Shown piece after piece: positions 7,711 through 14,816 of a stretch of DNA of 51,465 bases. Both the position numbers and the translations under genes were made by a program. A model generated the notes under the pieces. The model saw nothing but the letters and a program-made list of their open reading frames with translations, had not been told where the DNA came from and made no database searches. Within the stretch, counting starts at the first letter, position 1. The number at the start of each line of letters is the position of its first letter. This stretch comes from Acidimicrobiales bacterium (GTDB lineage Bacteria; Actinomycetota; Acidimicrobiia; Acidimicrobiales; Aldehydirespiratoraceae): contig JAJCXZ010000044.1 in assembly GCA_029263175.1 (NCBI GenBank), positions 1 through 51,465 on the forward strand. Reading direction: 5' to 3'.

Positions 7711-8945
7711 TGGGTTCTCTCCGCCTCGGGTACGCACTCGACGTTGTCGGCTCGTGCAGTCGGGATCGTGACAGTGATGTTCGTGCCGGTCGACGGATCT
7801 GAATCGATGTGGACGGATCCGGCGACGGTGGCAGCACGCTCACGCAATCCGAGCAGACCAAGTCCTCCGTTCGGGCTCGGCGCAGCCGGAGTGGTGTCGA
7901 AGCCGGTCCCGTCGTCGTTCATGTCCAGGATGACTTCTTCGTCGAGGAACGTGAGCGTGCAGACGACACGAGACGCGTCGGCGTGTTTCGTGATGTTGGT
8001 CAAGGCTTCCTGAGCCGAGCGGAACAGCACGACTTCGTGTTCGGGGAGCAGCGGATACGGATCTCCTTCGACTCCGAACTCCGCCTTCACACCGTTGTTC
8101 GGGAAGCTCGACTCGACCAACACCTCCAACGCTCCGGCCAAGGCGCCGCGCTCGAGAGGCCCGGGTCGCAGCGACCACACCACTCGGCGAGCTTCGGCCA
8201 GGTGCTGCCGGGCGGTCTGGCGGGCCTGGTCGATGCTGGCCCTGACGTCGACCGCGTCGGGATCGAGTTGGGCGTCGGCCGCCTCGAGCAGCATGAAGAT
8301 GCTGGTGAAACCCTGCGCGAGCGAATCGTGAATGTCGCGAGCCAAACGCTCTCGTTCGGCCAAGACTCCGGCCTCGCGTTCACGGCTCGCCAGCTCAGCC
8401 CGAGTCGACTGCAATTCGGTGATCAGTTCTCGTTGCTGTTTGTTCTGCGTATGGATGCGACCGACCAGGCCATGCACGACGATGACCGCCAGGCCGGTGA
8501 GTGTCACTCCGGCCACCTCCGCCAAACTCAACCCTCCGTCAGCGGCCGAGATGACCAGCAGAATCGCCGAGAGAGCGACAACCGATGCAGCGGCGCGGGC
8601 CAGGAACGGGCACGCAGCAATCGCGTAGGCCCCGAGCACGGTGATCCCGAAGCCGGAGTGAAGCAGCAGCAGCGGCACCCAGAGCAGGACTGCGACCACC
8701 GTTGACCCGACAAAGCGGCCCCTAGTGAGGTCCCAGTACCGCCACCGATACGCCATCAACGCATGCCAACCCAGCAACCCCGCCGCCAGGGCAACCACCA
8801 CAAATTTGCGGCCGCTGGACAAATCGCCGTCAGCCAAAGCCACGGCAGTGCCGGCAACGATCGAGAGCTGAACAACCAGATGGCCGAGGCGCGCCCAACC
8901 GGACTGTTCGACCTGTCCCGTCTCGACGTCGGCTTCGCTGCTCAT
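7707..8945 (-). CDS. NarX/DesK-type sensor histidine kinase
   Basis: This 412-aa kinase starts at the ATG at 8945, with GTGAGGAAC about 6 nt upstream. It has five or six hydrophobic membrane segments in the first 180 residues, then a coiled coil (RIHTQNKQQRELITELQSTRAELASRER). The HisKA_3 motif follows (ERLARDIHDSLAQGF, phospho-His in DIHD), then an HATPase_c domain with QEALTNITKHA (N box) and DDGTGFD. There is no large extracytoplasmic sensor, so it probably senses something in or at the membrane. It is paired with the overlapping NarL-type regulator downstream. Confidence 0.93.
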   Translation of the reverse strand: MSSEADVETGQVEQSGWARLGHLVVQLSIVAGTAVALADGDLSSGRKFVVVALAAGLLGWHALMAYRWRYWDLTRGRFVGSTVVAVLLWVPLLLLHSGFGITVLGAYAIAACPFLARAAASVVALSAILLVISAADGGLSLAEVAGVTLTGLAVIVVHGLVGRIHTQNKQQRELITELQSTRAELASREREAGVLAERERLARDIHDSLAQGFTSIFMLLEAADAQLDPDAVDVRASIDQARQTARQHLAEARRVVWSLRPGPLERGALAGALEVLVESSFPNNGVKAEFGVEGDPYPLLPEHEVVLFRSAQEALTNITKHADASRVVCTLTFLDEEVILDMNDDGTGFDTTPAAPSPNGGLGLLGLRERAATVAGSVHIDSDPSTGTNITVTIPTARADNVECVPEAERTQ

Positions 8946-9113
8946 GGCCTGTTCCTCACACCAAGCGTAGGTCGCTGGCCGGGCCGGTCGCCTCCACCGA
9001 TCGGTTGATACGGCTGCACACCATCCGGTTGGTCGCACAACCCCCGGCAGGCGGATGTAGAGAACGTCCAGACACCTCAACATGAAGACATGGACACATC
9101 AAAGGAGAACCCT

Positions 9114-9584
9114 GTGACTTACACCGCAACAGCCCGGCCATCAAACATCGCCCCGATGGGCCGTCAGATCCGAATTTGGGGGAGCGCCGCCCGGCTCGCA
9201 GTAGGCGTGGCAATGCTGATCGCGGCCGCGCTGACAGGCGCCGACCAGACCGACGTACTCCTCGGGCTTATAGCGTTCCCCCTCATCGAGGTCGGACTTC
9301 TCACACTCCGCGGGTTCAAGGCGGCGCCCCTCCGCCTCTACGGCAACGCTGGCCATTGCCTCAACTGGGGAGTCGGCATCGCGGCCTTCAGCATCGCGAC
9401 CCAGGCAGCGCTGCTGTTCTACGGAGCGTCGATTCTGCTCGCCTTCGCACGCGGCTACGCCGGATGTGAAATCTTCGCCATCAGCAACTGGCTCCGGCGG
9501 CGAGATGACCAGATCGTCTGCCCCCTCTTCTCCCCCATCGACCACGCAGAAGCACGCCGAGCCGGAGCGGACCCGGCGTGTTGA
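9114..9584 (+). CDS. Small integral membrane protein of unknown function
   Basis: This 157-aa protein starts at GTG 9114 behind a good AAAGGAGAA. It has about four hydrophobic segments (LAVGVAMLIAAALTG, VLLGLIAFPLIEVGLL, LNWGVGIAAFSIATQAALLFYG and a following one). Cysteines occur in GHCLNWG and GYAGCEIF, with another (IVCPLF) near the C-terminus. It is divergent from the histidine kinase gene with 168 bp between the starts and is a likely target of that two-component system. I do not recognise the family; the cysteines hint at a redox or metal role, which is speculative. Confidence 0.65.
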   Translation: MTYTATARPSNIAPMGRQIRIWGSAARLAVGVAMLIAAALTGADQTDVLLGLIAFPLIEVGLLTLRGFKAAPLRLYGNAGHCLNWGVGIAAFSIATQAALLFYGASILLAFARGYAGCEIFAISNWLRRRDDQIVCPLFSPIDHAEARRAGADPAC

Positions 9585-9612
9585 AGGCTCTAGCCGAGGG
9601 TCGGACGGTTAC

Positions 9613-10512
9613 TTATACGGGGAAGACGTCGGCGAAGAGGCTGGAGAACACTCCGAGAGCGATGAACCAGACGCCGACGGTCAGCAAGATCCGTCCGCCC
9701 CAACGTTTGACGGTGGGTGCTCCTGCTTTGAGAGCGTCGACGGTGCGCTGCTGCGCGGCGCCGACGATCAGGGCGAGCCCAAACATCAAGAGGACGATCA
9801 TCAGTGCGGCGACTCCGAACGCTATGAACGCCGCGCTGGCCCCGCCGACGAGGAGGGACTGCCCAGCCAGACCGGCCAGGATCGGACCCGTTCAACCAAA
9901 CCCTGCCGCAAGGTAGGCGAACCCGAATAGGCCGAATCGCAGCAACTCGGGTTTTCCGTGCCCTCGGCTTTCTCGACGCTGACGCACCAAGAAGCCCTTC
10001 AACGCTGGCTCGAATCGCCGCAGAGGGACACTGATGCGGCCGAGCTGGACCAGCCCGACGAGGATCAGGAAAGTACCTACGGTGACGCGCAGAATCCGAC
10101 CGGTGGTGCTGGTGAATGTGACGTCTTTGATGATGGCGTCGCCTCCCACGGCGATCGCTGTTCCGAGCAGCGCCAAGAACGCGACGACACCAAGCGACAA
10201 CGCGGTCGCGAATGCGAGAGAGTTCCGGGTTGGCTGGCGCCGCTCACCGGTCTCTGCTCTCTCCGCCAGGGGGCGGCCGAGCATGCCGACCAGCAGCGGA
10301 AACGAGCACGGCGAGAAGAACGACGCGACACCTGCGGCTGAGGCGAGGACGATCAGACCGGCGCCGACGCCGGCTGATTGATCGAGGCTGGGGTAGATGA
10401 CGAAGCCGAGGTAGCCGACAAGGCCAGAGACGAGAACCACAAAGGCCAGCGTCGCGTATCGGACGAACGATGGGCTGCTGCTTTCAGCACCCGGTGTATT
10501 TTTATTGCTCAT
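9613..10512 (-). CDS. CcdA-like thiol-redox membrane protein with in-frame TGA (putative selenoprotein)
   Basis: The reading frame runs from ATG 10512 to TAA 9613-9615 (299 codons) with one internal TGA at 9892-9894, codon 207. Before it: a DsbD/CcdA-type membrane domain with conserved Cys69 in FFSPCSFPLL. After it: the frame stays open for 92 more codons with two further membrane segments. The TGA follows AYLAAGFG and precedes TGPILAGL, where CcdA proteins have their second redox Cys. From 18 nt past the TGA the transcript can fold as CCTGGCC, loop GGTCT, GGCTGGG; a bulged U at 9878 is possible. That loop resembles the E. coli fdhF SECIS. Selenocysteine insertion is the best reading; a nonsense pseudogene is the alternative. 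It is divergent from a MerR gene. Confidence 0.7.
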
Positions 10513-10555
10513 CGCTATCCGACCCTCCCGGCAGTCGCCTACCCGACTGACGGTA

Positions 10556-10579
10556 GACCCTGAACCTGGCTTCAAGGTC
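10556..10579. promoter_or_regulatory. MerR-type operator/promoter for the CcdA-like gene
   Basis: On the minus strand a -35 TTGACC (10576-10581) is followed by a dyad GACCTTGAA-N6-TTCAGGGTC and an overlong spacer of about 19 bp. This is the hallmark of promoters twisted open by MerR-family activators. It lies between the CcdA-like gene and the divergent MerR gene. On the plus strand a -10-like TATCCT (10585-10590) lies just ahead of the MerR ATG, suggesting a leaderless MerR transcript. Confidence 0.7.
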
Positions 10580-10598
10580 AAGTGATATCCTCAGATTC

Positions 10599-11009
10599 AT
10601 GCGAATCGGAGAAATGGCCGACGAGGTCGGCGTCACCACCGAAGCAATTCGCTACTACGAAAAGGTCGGCCTACTCGCCTCTCCGACTCGAACTACTTCG
10701 GGATACCGCGACTACGACCGCCCCGCACTCGAGCGGCTCAGGTTCATCCGAACCGCCCAAACCGTTGGGTTCACCCTCGGCGAGATCGGTGAGATCCTCG
10801 ACCTACGCGACAACGGCCAGACCCCGTGCGACCACGTGCGCCAGCTCATCGCCAAACACGCCGCCGACCTCCAACAACGCATCAACGACCTCCAAGCGAT
10901 GCAATCTGACTTACGGCACCTCGCCATCGTCGCTGCAGCCGAGCCACAGGCCACCGACGATGCCACGCACTGCCACATCCTCGAAACAGCGCGAACTCCA
11001 ACGAGATAG
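10599..11009 (+). CDS. MerR-family metal/thiol-responsive regulator (module 1)
   Basis: This 136-aa protein begins MRIGEMADEVGVTTEAIRYYEKVGLL, the MerR winged HTH, followed by GYRDYD and a long dimerisation helix (residues about 80-108). Putative metal ligands are Cys77 (TPCDHV) and Cys125 (THCHILE), positions like those of ZntR/CueR-type sensors, although the usual extra CC in the metal loop is missing. It should activate the divergent CcdA-like gene through the operator at 10556-10579. The metal or redox signal cannot be named from sequence. Confidence 0.9.
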   Translation: MRIGEMADEVGVTTEAIRYYEKVGLLASPTRTTSGYRDYDRPALERLRFIRTAQTVGFTLGEIGEILDLRDNGQTPCDHVRQLIAKHAADLQQRINDLQAMQSDLRHLAIVAAAEPQATDDATHCHILETARTPTR

Positions 11010-11062
11010 ATCAAAACCAGCGCCTTGACAGCCCCCATGCCGACCGACCGCGCTGATCTCCA

Positions 11063-11083
11063 CTCCCGACCGTTAGGCGGGAG
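11063..11083. terminator. Weak hairpin between converging genes
   Basis: CTCCCG (11063-11068) and CGGGAG (11078-11083) form a short stem between the MerR gene and the converging reductase gene. The stem is short, so this is tentative. Confidence 0.3.
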
Positions 11084-11099
11084 GCATGATCGCGGTTGG

Positions 11100-12458
11100 C
11101 TAGAGCATCGAGCCGAGGTCGGAGGTGACGGTGGGGTAGGCGGGGGTCATGGATTTGAGTTGTCGGGTGGTGAGGCCGAGTTTGATGGCGAGGGCACAGA
11201 AGTTGATGAGTTCGCCGTACTCGGGGCCGAGCATGTGCGCACCAACGATCGTGGCGGTCGCTCTGTCGACGAGGATCTTGACGGCTGCGGTGGTTTCGCC
11301 GATCCGGTAGTTGGAGTACCAGCCGCTCGTGTCGGTGTATCGGACGTCAAGGTCAATGCCGGCCGCGACAGCTTCAGATTCGAGCATGCCGACACGGGCC
11401 AGTTCAGGGATGGTGAACACCGCAGTTGGAACACCGGCATAGTCCGGAACGGTGGTCGCCGACTTCAACATGTTTGACGCTGCGACCTTGCCTTCGAACA
11501 CCGCGATCGGGGTGAGTGGCATGCCCGGCGTGTCCGCAGAATCTCCCGCCGCGTACACCTTGGGGTTGGTGGTGCTCTGCAGATGCCCGGCAACGTTCAC
11601 ACCTCTCGGGCCGTATTCAACGTTGGCGGCTTCGAGCCCAAGCCGTGAGAGTTCTGAGATTCGTCCAGCGCCGTGCACAACAAGGTCGGTCTCGATGACG
11701 CTGCGGGCACCGTCTCGTTCGACGGTTACCCGGTAGGCGGGACCGTCGGTCTCGACCGAAACGATGCTGGTGTCGGTGTGAGTCTCGATGCCGGCTTGTG
11801 CGCTGCGATCGATGAGGAGCTCGACGAGGTCCGGGTCGAATCCCTTGAGTGGGCGTCCGCGATCGATGATTCTGGGTCGGGTCCCGGCTCGTGCCGCGAT
11901 GTGTGCGAATTCGAAGGAGATGAAACCTCCTCCGACGAAAAGGATCCTTTCGGGAAGCTCGGCGAGATCGAGAAATGCGGTGCTGTCGATGAGATGGTCG
12001 GCGCCGGGGAAGTCGAGTGGTCGGGGGCGGGCTCCGGTCGCGATGAGGAAGTGGTCCGCGGTGTAGCCAACGCCGTCGATGTCGAGGCTGTTCGTCCCGG
12101 TGAAGCGGGCGGTGCCGTGCAGGGTGTCGACCCCGTTGCCAGTGAGGCCGCGTTCCATGTTCGCGGGGACAGGCTCAGTGAATCCGAGTTTGTGTTTCAT
12201 GAGATCGGCCCAGTTGATCTGCAAACCTTCAGCGTCGATCCCCTTGCCGCTCATGAGGCGAGCACTATCGATGATCTCCGCGCCGCGCCGCAGGATCTTC
12301 TTCGGGTCACAACCCCGCAGCGCACATGTGCCGCCATAAGAAAGTTCATCGACGATCGCCACGCGCCAGCCCGACGAGGCGCACTTGTTCGCAGCCGCGT
12401 TGCCGGCCATGCCGGCGCCAACGACAATCAGGTCATAGTCGGCGTTGTCATTACTCAT
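11100..12458 (-). CDS. FAD-dependent disulfide oxidoreductase, glutathione/mercuric-reductase-like
   Basis: This 452-aa flavoprotein has a GAGMAGNAAA FAD-binding motif, the redox-active pair Cys45-Cys50 in GGTCALRGCDPKK, a second dinucleotide fold (GGGFISFEFAHIA), the FAD-binding VYAAGD and a C-terminal dimerisation domain. The C-terminus ends near YPTVTSDLGSML: the usual HP catalytic dyad has Tyr in place of His, and the terminal vicinal cysteines of true MerA are absent. It follows a metallochaperone-like gene in a MerR-controlled operon, so a metal- or thiol-detoxifying reductase is likely. RBS AGAGGAA precedes the ATG at 12458. Confidence 0.88.
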   Translation of the reverse strand: MSNDNADYDLIVVGAGMAGNAAANKCASSGWRVAIVDELSYGGTCALRGCDPKKILRRGAEIIDSARLMSGKGIDAEGLQINWADLMKHKLGFTEPVPANMERGLTGNGVDTLHGTARFTGTNSLDIDGVGYTADHFLIATGARPRPLDFPGADHLIDSTAFLDLAELPERILFVGGGFISFEFAHIAARAGTRPRIIDRGRPLKGFDPDLVELLIDRSAQAGIETHTDTSIVSVETDGPAYRVTVERDGARSVIETDLVVHGAGRISELSRLGLEAANVEYGPRGVNVAGHLQSTTNPKVYAAGDSADTPGMPLTPIAVFEGKVAASNMLKSATTVPDYAGVPTAVFTIPELARVGMLESEAVAAGIDLDVRYTDTSGWYSNYRIGETTAAVKILVDRATATIVGAHMLGPEYGELINFCALAIKLGLTTRQLKSMTPAYPTVTSDLGSML

Positions 12459-12507
12459 TGTGGGTTCCTCTGAATTCGCGGTTCGTTGTGGCAGTTGGGT
12501 GTGGTGG

Positions 12508-12951
12508 TCAGGCTGGGGTCGGCTGGGCGAAGCTCTTGAGTGTCCGATGCACGTCAGCGAGGCAGCACTTGCCGCTCGGATTCAGGTGCTCACACGCACA
12601 CAGACTGTCGGCGACCGCAACCTTGATCTCGGCTTTGATAACGCTGACCCCCTCATGCTCGGCGAGGTCCTCACCGAGTGCGTCGGCGGTGTGCGCGAAA
12701 CAGAAACACACCGGCGTCGGTTTGTCGGTGGCCTTGAAACCGACTTGGGTGATGACCGAGTCGGCGTCGACGGTGTCTGCGCCCAGGTGGTAGATGACCT
12801 GGCACTGCGTGTTGGCGCAATGCTGCCAATCACCATCGACCGCCTCGGCCAGGTGGGGGCGAACCGGTGCGGCGCCCACGATCGGGCCGACGTGACCACA
12901 CTTCGGGCATGGCTGGGCATCGGCGTCGGCTGTGCTGCAACAACTACCCAT
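12508..12951 (-). CDS. CopZ-like iron-sulfur metallochaperone
   Basis: This 147-aa Cys-rich protein resembles the N-terminal part of Archaeoglobus CopZ. It has MGSCCS, a CPKC zinc knuckle (residues 15-18), HCANTQCQVIYH, the BFD-type [2Fe-2S] motif PTPVCFCF and the closing CACEHLNPSGKCC. It would bind a zinc ion and a 2Fe-2S cluster and hand a thiophilic metal (copper or mercury) to partners. The ATG at 12951 has GAAGAGGAA upstream. It lies between the small membrane protein and the reductase in one operon. Its first 370 bp are also overlapped, out of frame, by the open frame of the upstream gene. Confidence 0.78.
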   Translation of the reverse strand: MGSCCSTADADAQPCPKCGHVGPIVGAAPVRPHLAEAVDGDWQHCANTQCQVIYHLGADTVDADSVITQVGFKATDKPTPVCFCFAHTADALGEDLAEHEGVSVIKAEIKVAVADSLCACEHLNPSGKCCLADVHRTLKSFAQPTPA

Positions 12952-13250
12952 CTGGATTCCTCTTCGTTTCGGTTCGGTTGGGCGGGCGACAAGACGGTGT
13001 CGTGCGGGGCCGGGGACGAAGTGTCGTCGAGTCTCGGTGCGGGGCAGGAGTCCCCGGTTCGGCGCCACCGGGCAAGCCCGACCACAGCGACAGCGCCGAC
13101 GAGGGCGACGATGAGCCAGCTGCTGAACCCGACCCCTGCGATCGCGCCCAAGACCCCGGCCGAGGCAAGCAGCGGAAGGCCACAGCAGATGCCCAGAACA
13201 CTCGCACCGGCTGCAAGCGGGGCAATCGTCGACCGTGGTTTCTCACTCAT
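12582..13250 (-). CDS. MerT/MerF-like small metal-transport membrane protein (C-terminus uncertain)
   Basis: The ATG at 13250 starts MSEKPRS, followed by a hydrophobic helix with a vicinal pair Cys22-Cys23 (VLGICCGLPLLASAG) and a second helix ending at RWRR. A CC pair in the first helix is the hallmark of MerT/MerF-type carriers, normally 75-120 aa. The frame then runs on to 12582, about 370 bp into the downstream CopZ-like gene in a different frame, and this tail looks like noise. A one-base shift near codons 80-100 would end the protein at 12944, overlapping the next ATG. The functional part is probably only the first 80-90 residues. Confidence 0.6.
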   Translation of the reverse strand: MSEKPRSTIAPLAAGASVLGICCGLPLLASAGVLGAIAGVGFSSWLIVALVGAVAVVGLARWRRTGDSCPAPRLDDTSSPAPHDTVLSPAQPNRNEEESRWVVVAAQPTPMPSHARSVVTSARSWAPHRFAPTWPRRSMVIGSIAPTRSARSSTTWAQTPSTPTRSSPKSVSRPPTNRRRCVSVSRTPPTHSVRTSPSMRGSALSKPRSRLRSPTVCVRVST

Positions 13251-13265
13251 GAACCCGACCTTAAG

Positions 13266-13285
13266 CCTTCTCCTACGGGAGAAGG
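13266..13285. promoter_or_regulatory. MerR-type operator for the metal operon
   Basis: A perfect dyad CCTTCTCC-N4-GGAGAAGG sits between the membrane-protein gene (start 13250) and the MerR gene (start 13306). On the minus strand it lies between a -35 TTGACC (13284-13289) and a -10-like TAAGGT at an overlong spacing, the MerR activation geometry. On the plus strand TAGAAT (13294-13299) lies 6 nt before the MerR ATG, implying a leaderless transcript. Confidence 0.72.
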
Positions 13286-13305
13286 TCAAGGGGTAGAATC
13301 AAAAG

Positions 13306-13719
13306 ATGTTGATCGGTCAACTCGCTGACGCCCTTGGCATCCCCACCAGAACCGTCAGGTTCTACGAGCGCAAAGGGCTCCTGCCCGAGCCTGAACGCGC
13401 CGAGAACGGCTACCGCGTCTACGACGACGCCACGCTTGGCCGGCTCCGATTCATACGCACCGCACAAGCCGCCGGACTCACCCTGGCCGAGATCGCGAGC
13501 GTCATCGGAGTCCGCGACGACGGCACCGCCCCATGCAGCCATGTCGACTCACTCCTCGAAACCAAACTCGCTGAAGTCCGAGAACGGCGCCGCCAACTCA
13601 CCACCCTCGAAGCCGAACTCTCCGCACTCCTCGAACACAGCCGACAACTCGACCCAGCAGACTGCACCGCCGGCGAGATCTGCCACATCTTCACGCCAAG
13701 CGAGATTGCGCAGTCGTGA
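13306..13719 (+). CDS. MerR-family metal-responsive regulator (module 2)
   Basis: This 137-aa protein starts MLIGQLADALGIPTRTVRFYERKGLL, with GYRVYD and a long dimer helix. Candidate metal ligands are Cys77 (APCSHV), Cys120 and Cys126 (DC...GEICHIF), spaced like the three-cysteine site of MerR/ZntR/PbrR sensors. It should activate the divergent three-gene operon (carrier, CopZ-like chaperone, reductase) through the dyad at 13266-13285. Mercury, copper or another thiophilic metal are all possible. Confidence 0.9.
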   Translation: MLIGQLADALGIPTRTVRFYERKGLLPEPERAENGYRVYDDATLGRLRFIRTAQAAGLTLAEIASVIGVRDDGTAPCSHVDSLLETKLAEVRERRRQLTTLEAELSALLEHSRQLDPADCTAGEICHIFTPSEIAQS

Positions 13720-13733
13720 AACTCCCGGGAACG

Positions 13734-14147
13734 TCAAATCGGGCTCCATCGGGTCAGCGAAGCGACTGGCACTTCGGAGGCTTGGGCCGCGGCCACGAGC
13801 CGTTGGATTGTCGTGCGAGTACCCGGCCGGGCCCGGCGGGGTCCTGAGAGCAAATCAACGACGAGCGCCATATCGACTCGGATGACGCCCTCGCCCGCAG
13901 GCGGGAGCGGTTGTCCGGCGACCTTGGAGTTGACGACGAACTGTTCGGGAGCGACGCCAAGCCAGCCGATCAAGGCCAGGACACCATCAGCTTCTGCGTC
14001 GGACGCGGTTGCGAAACGTCGAATGGTCGATGTCGCCACCCCAACCTGTTCCGAGATCGCTGCCCATGTGAGGTGACGGTCTGCTCGCGTTTCGTCGATG
14101 CAGCGACTGAGCTCGCTCAAATCGAACTGTCCGTTCTCCGCGCTCAC
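13734..14147 (-). CDS. HTH-containing hypothetical regulator
   Basis: This protein of about 137 aa is read from the GTG at 14147; the frame is open upstream to 14228. It contains a Cro/C1-like helix-turn-helix, ITWAAISEQVGVATSTIRRF by type (residues about 25-45), followed by WLGVAPEQFV, a pattern common in small actinobacterial XRE-like proteins. The C-terminal half is unassigned. It converges on the MerR gene with 14 bp between stops. The RBS is weak, so the exact start is uncertain. The target is unknown. Confidence 0.6.
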   Translation of the reverse strand: MSAENGQFDLSELSRCIDETRADRHLTWAAISEQVGVATSTIRRFATASDAEADGVLALIGWLGVAPEQFVVNSKVAGQPLPPAGEGVIRVDMALVVDLLSGPRRARPGTRTTIQRLVAAAQASEVPVASLTRWSPI

Positions 14148-14259
14148 GCTCCGAATCGTAGAACGAGCCAGCCTCGACGAATGCGAAGCAACCGAATCCG
14201 GACGATCGGAACCTTTGGGTCGCGCCAAGGCGGCCCCATTTCACTGCGTAGCCGCCGTT

Positions 14260-14607
14260 TCAGGAATGCGGCGACGGCAGCGCTGCGCAAGTAGCACACG
14301 GGTTCGGTGTCGGCCGGCGAGGTTCACGCACTCCGCCCAAATCCCCGCCGTCTGGTTCAGGCGGAAGCAGGAGCGCAGTCCGACCTCGGGTCATTCGGCC
14401 AATCGCGTTGGTGCCCTGACCGAGCAGCACCTGGCCACCCAAGGCTTCGATTCGGGCTTCGAGACAGCACAACGCAACGTCGTGCTTCAGGTGATGTCGC
14501 CGCGGTCGACGCAGCCCGCCCATGTGCACCACCACTCGATCCCCGAGAAGAACGCGATTGACCGCCCAGTCGAGGTCTCGTTCCGTCCGCACTTCGCACA
14601 GATGCAC
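14260..14607 (-). CDS. Hypothetical protein (low confidence)
   Basis: This 115-codon frame begins MHLCEVRTERDLDWAVNRVLL, has a plausible globular first 70 residues (RVVVHMGG...CCLEARIEALGG) and a proline/arginine-rich tail that may be non-coding. There is no Shine-Dalgarno, although a TAGCGT hexamer just upstream could serve a leaderless start. No family recognised. Confidence 0.35.
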   Translation of the reverse strand: MHLCEVRTERDLDWAVNRVLLGDRVVVHMGGLRRPRRHHLKHDVALCCLEARIEALGGQVLLGQGTNAIGRMTRGRTALLLPPEPDGGDLGGVREPRRPTPNPCATCAALPSPHS

Positions 14608-14816
14608 ATCTTCACGCTAGGCCAGCAGGCACGACCAAGCCGGTCGGGCAGCACGCGAACCCGTGCTCTAGGATTGGGTGAGCGCCGGCAGGGTGCTTCC
14701 GGTCCGCGGAAAGGGCAAAGCCCACCTGCAGAACACCAGATCACGTGCCATGGAACGTTGTTCCTCTTTCGGGCCCGATCATGCGGACACCGGGCAAACA
14801 CGAAAGGGGCCCATCC

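Noticed and set aside
9892-10581. Reading the CcdA-like gene as ending at the TGA at 9892, or starting at 10581
   Set aside because: The conserved fold continues in the same frame to 9613, and the 10581 start would lie inside the promoter -35; ATG 10512 fits better.
11100-12458. Canonical mercuric reductase MerA
   Set aside because: Lacks the C-terminal vicinal cysteines and the N-terminal heavy-metal domain.
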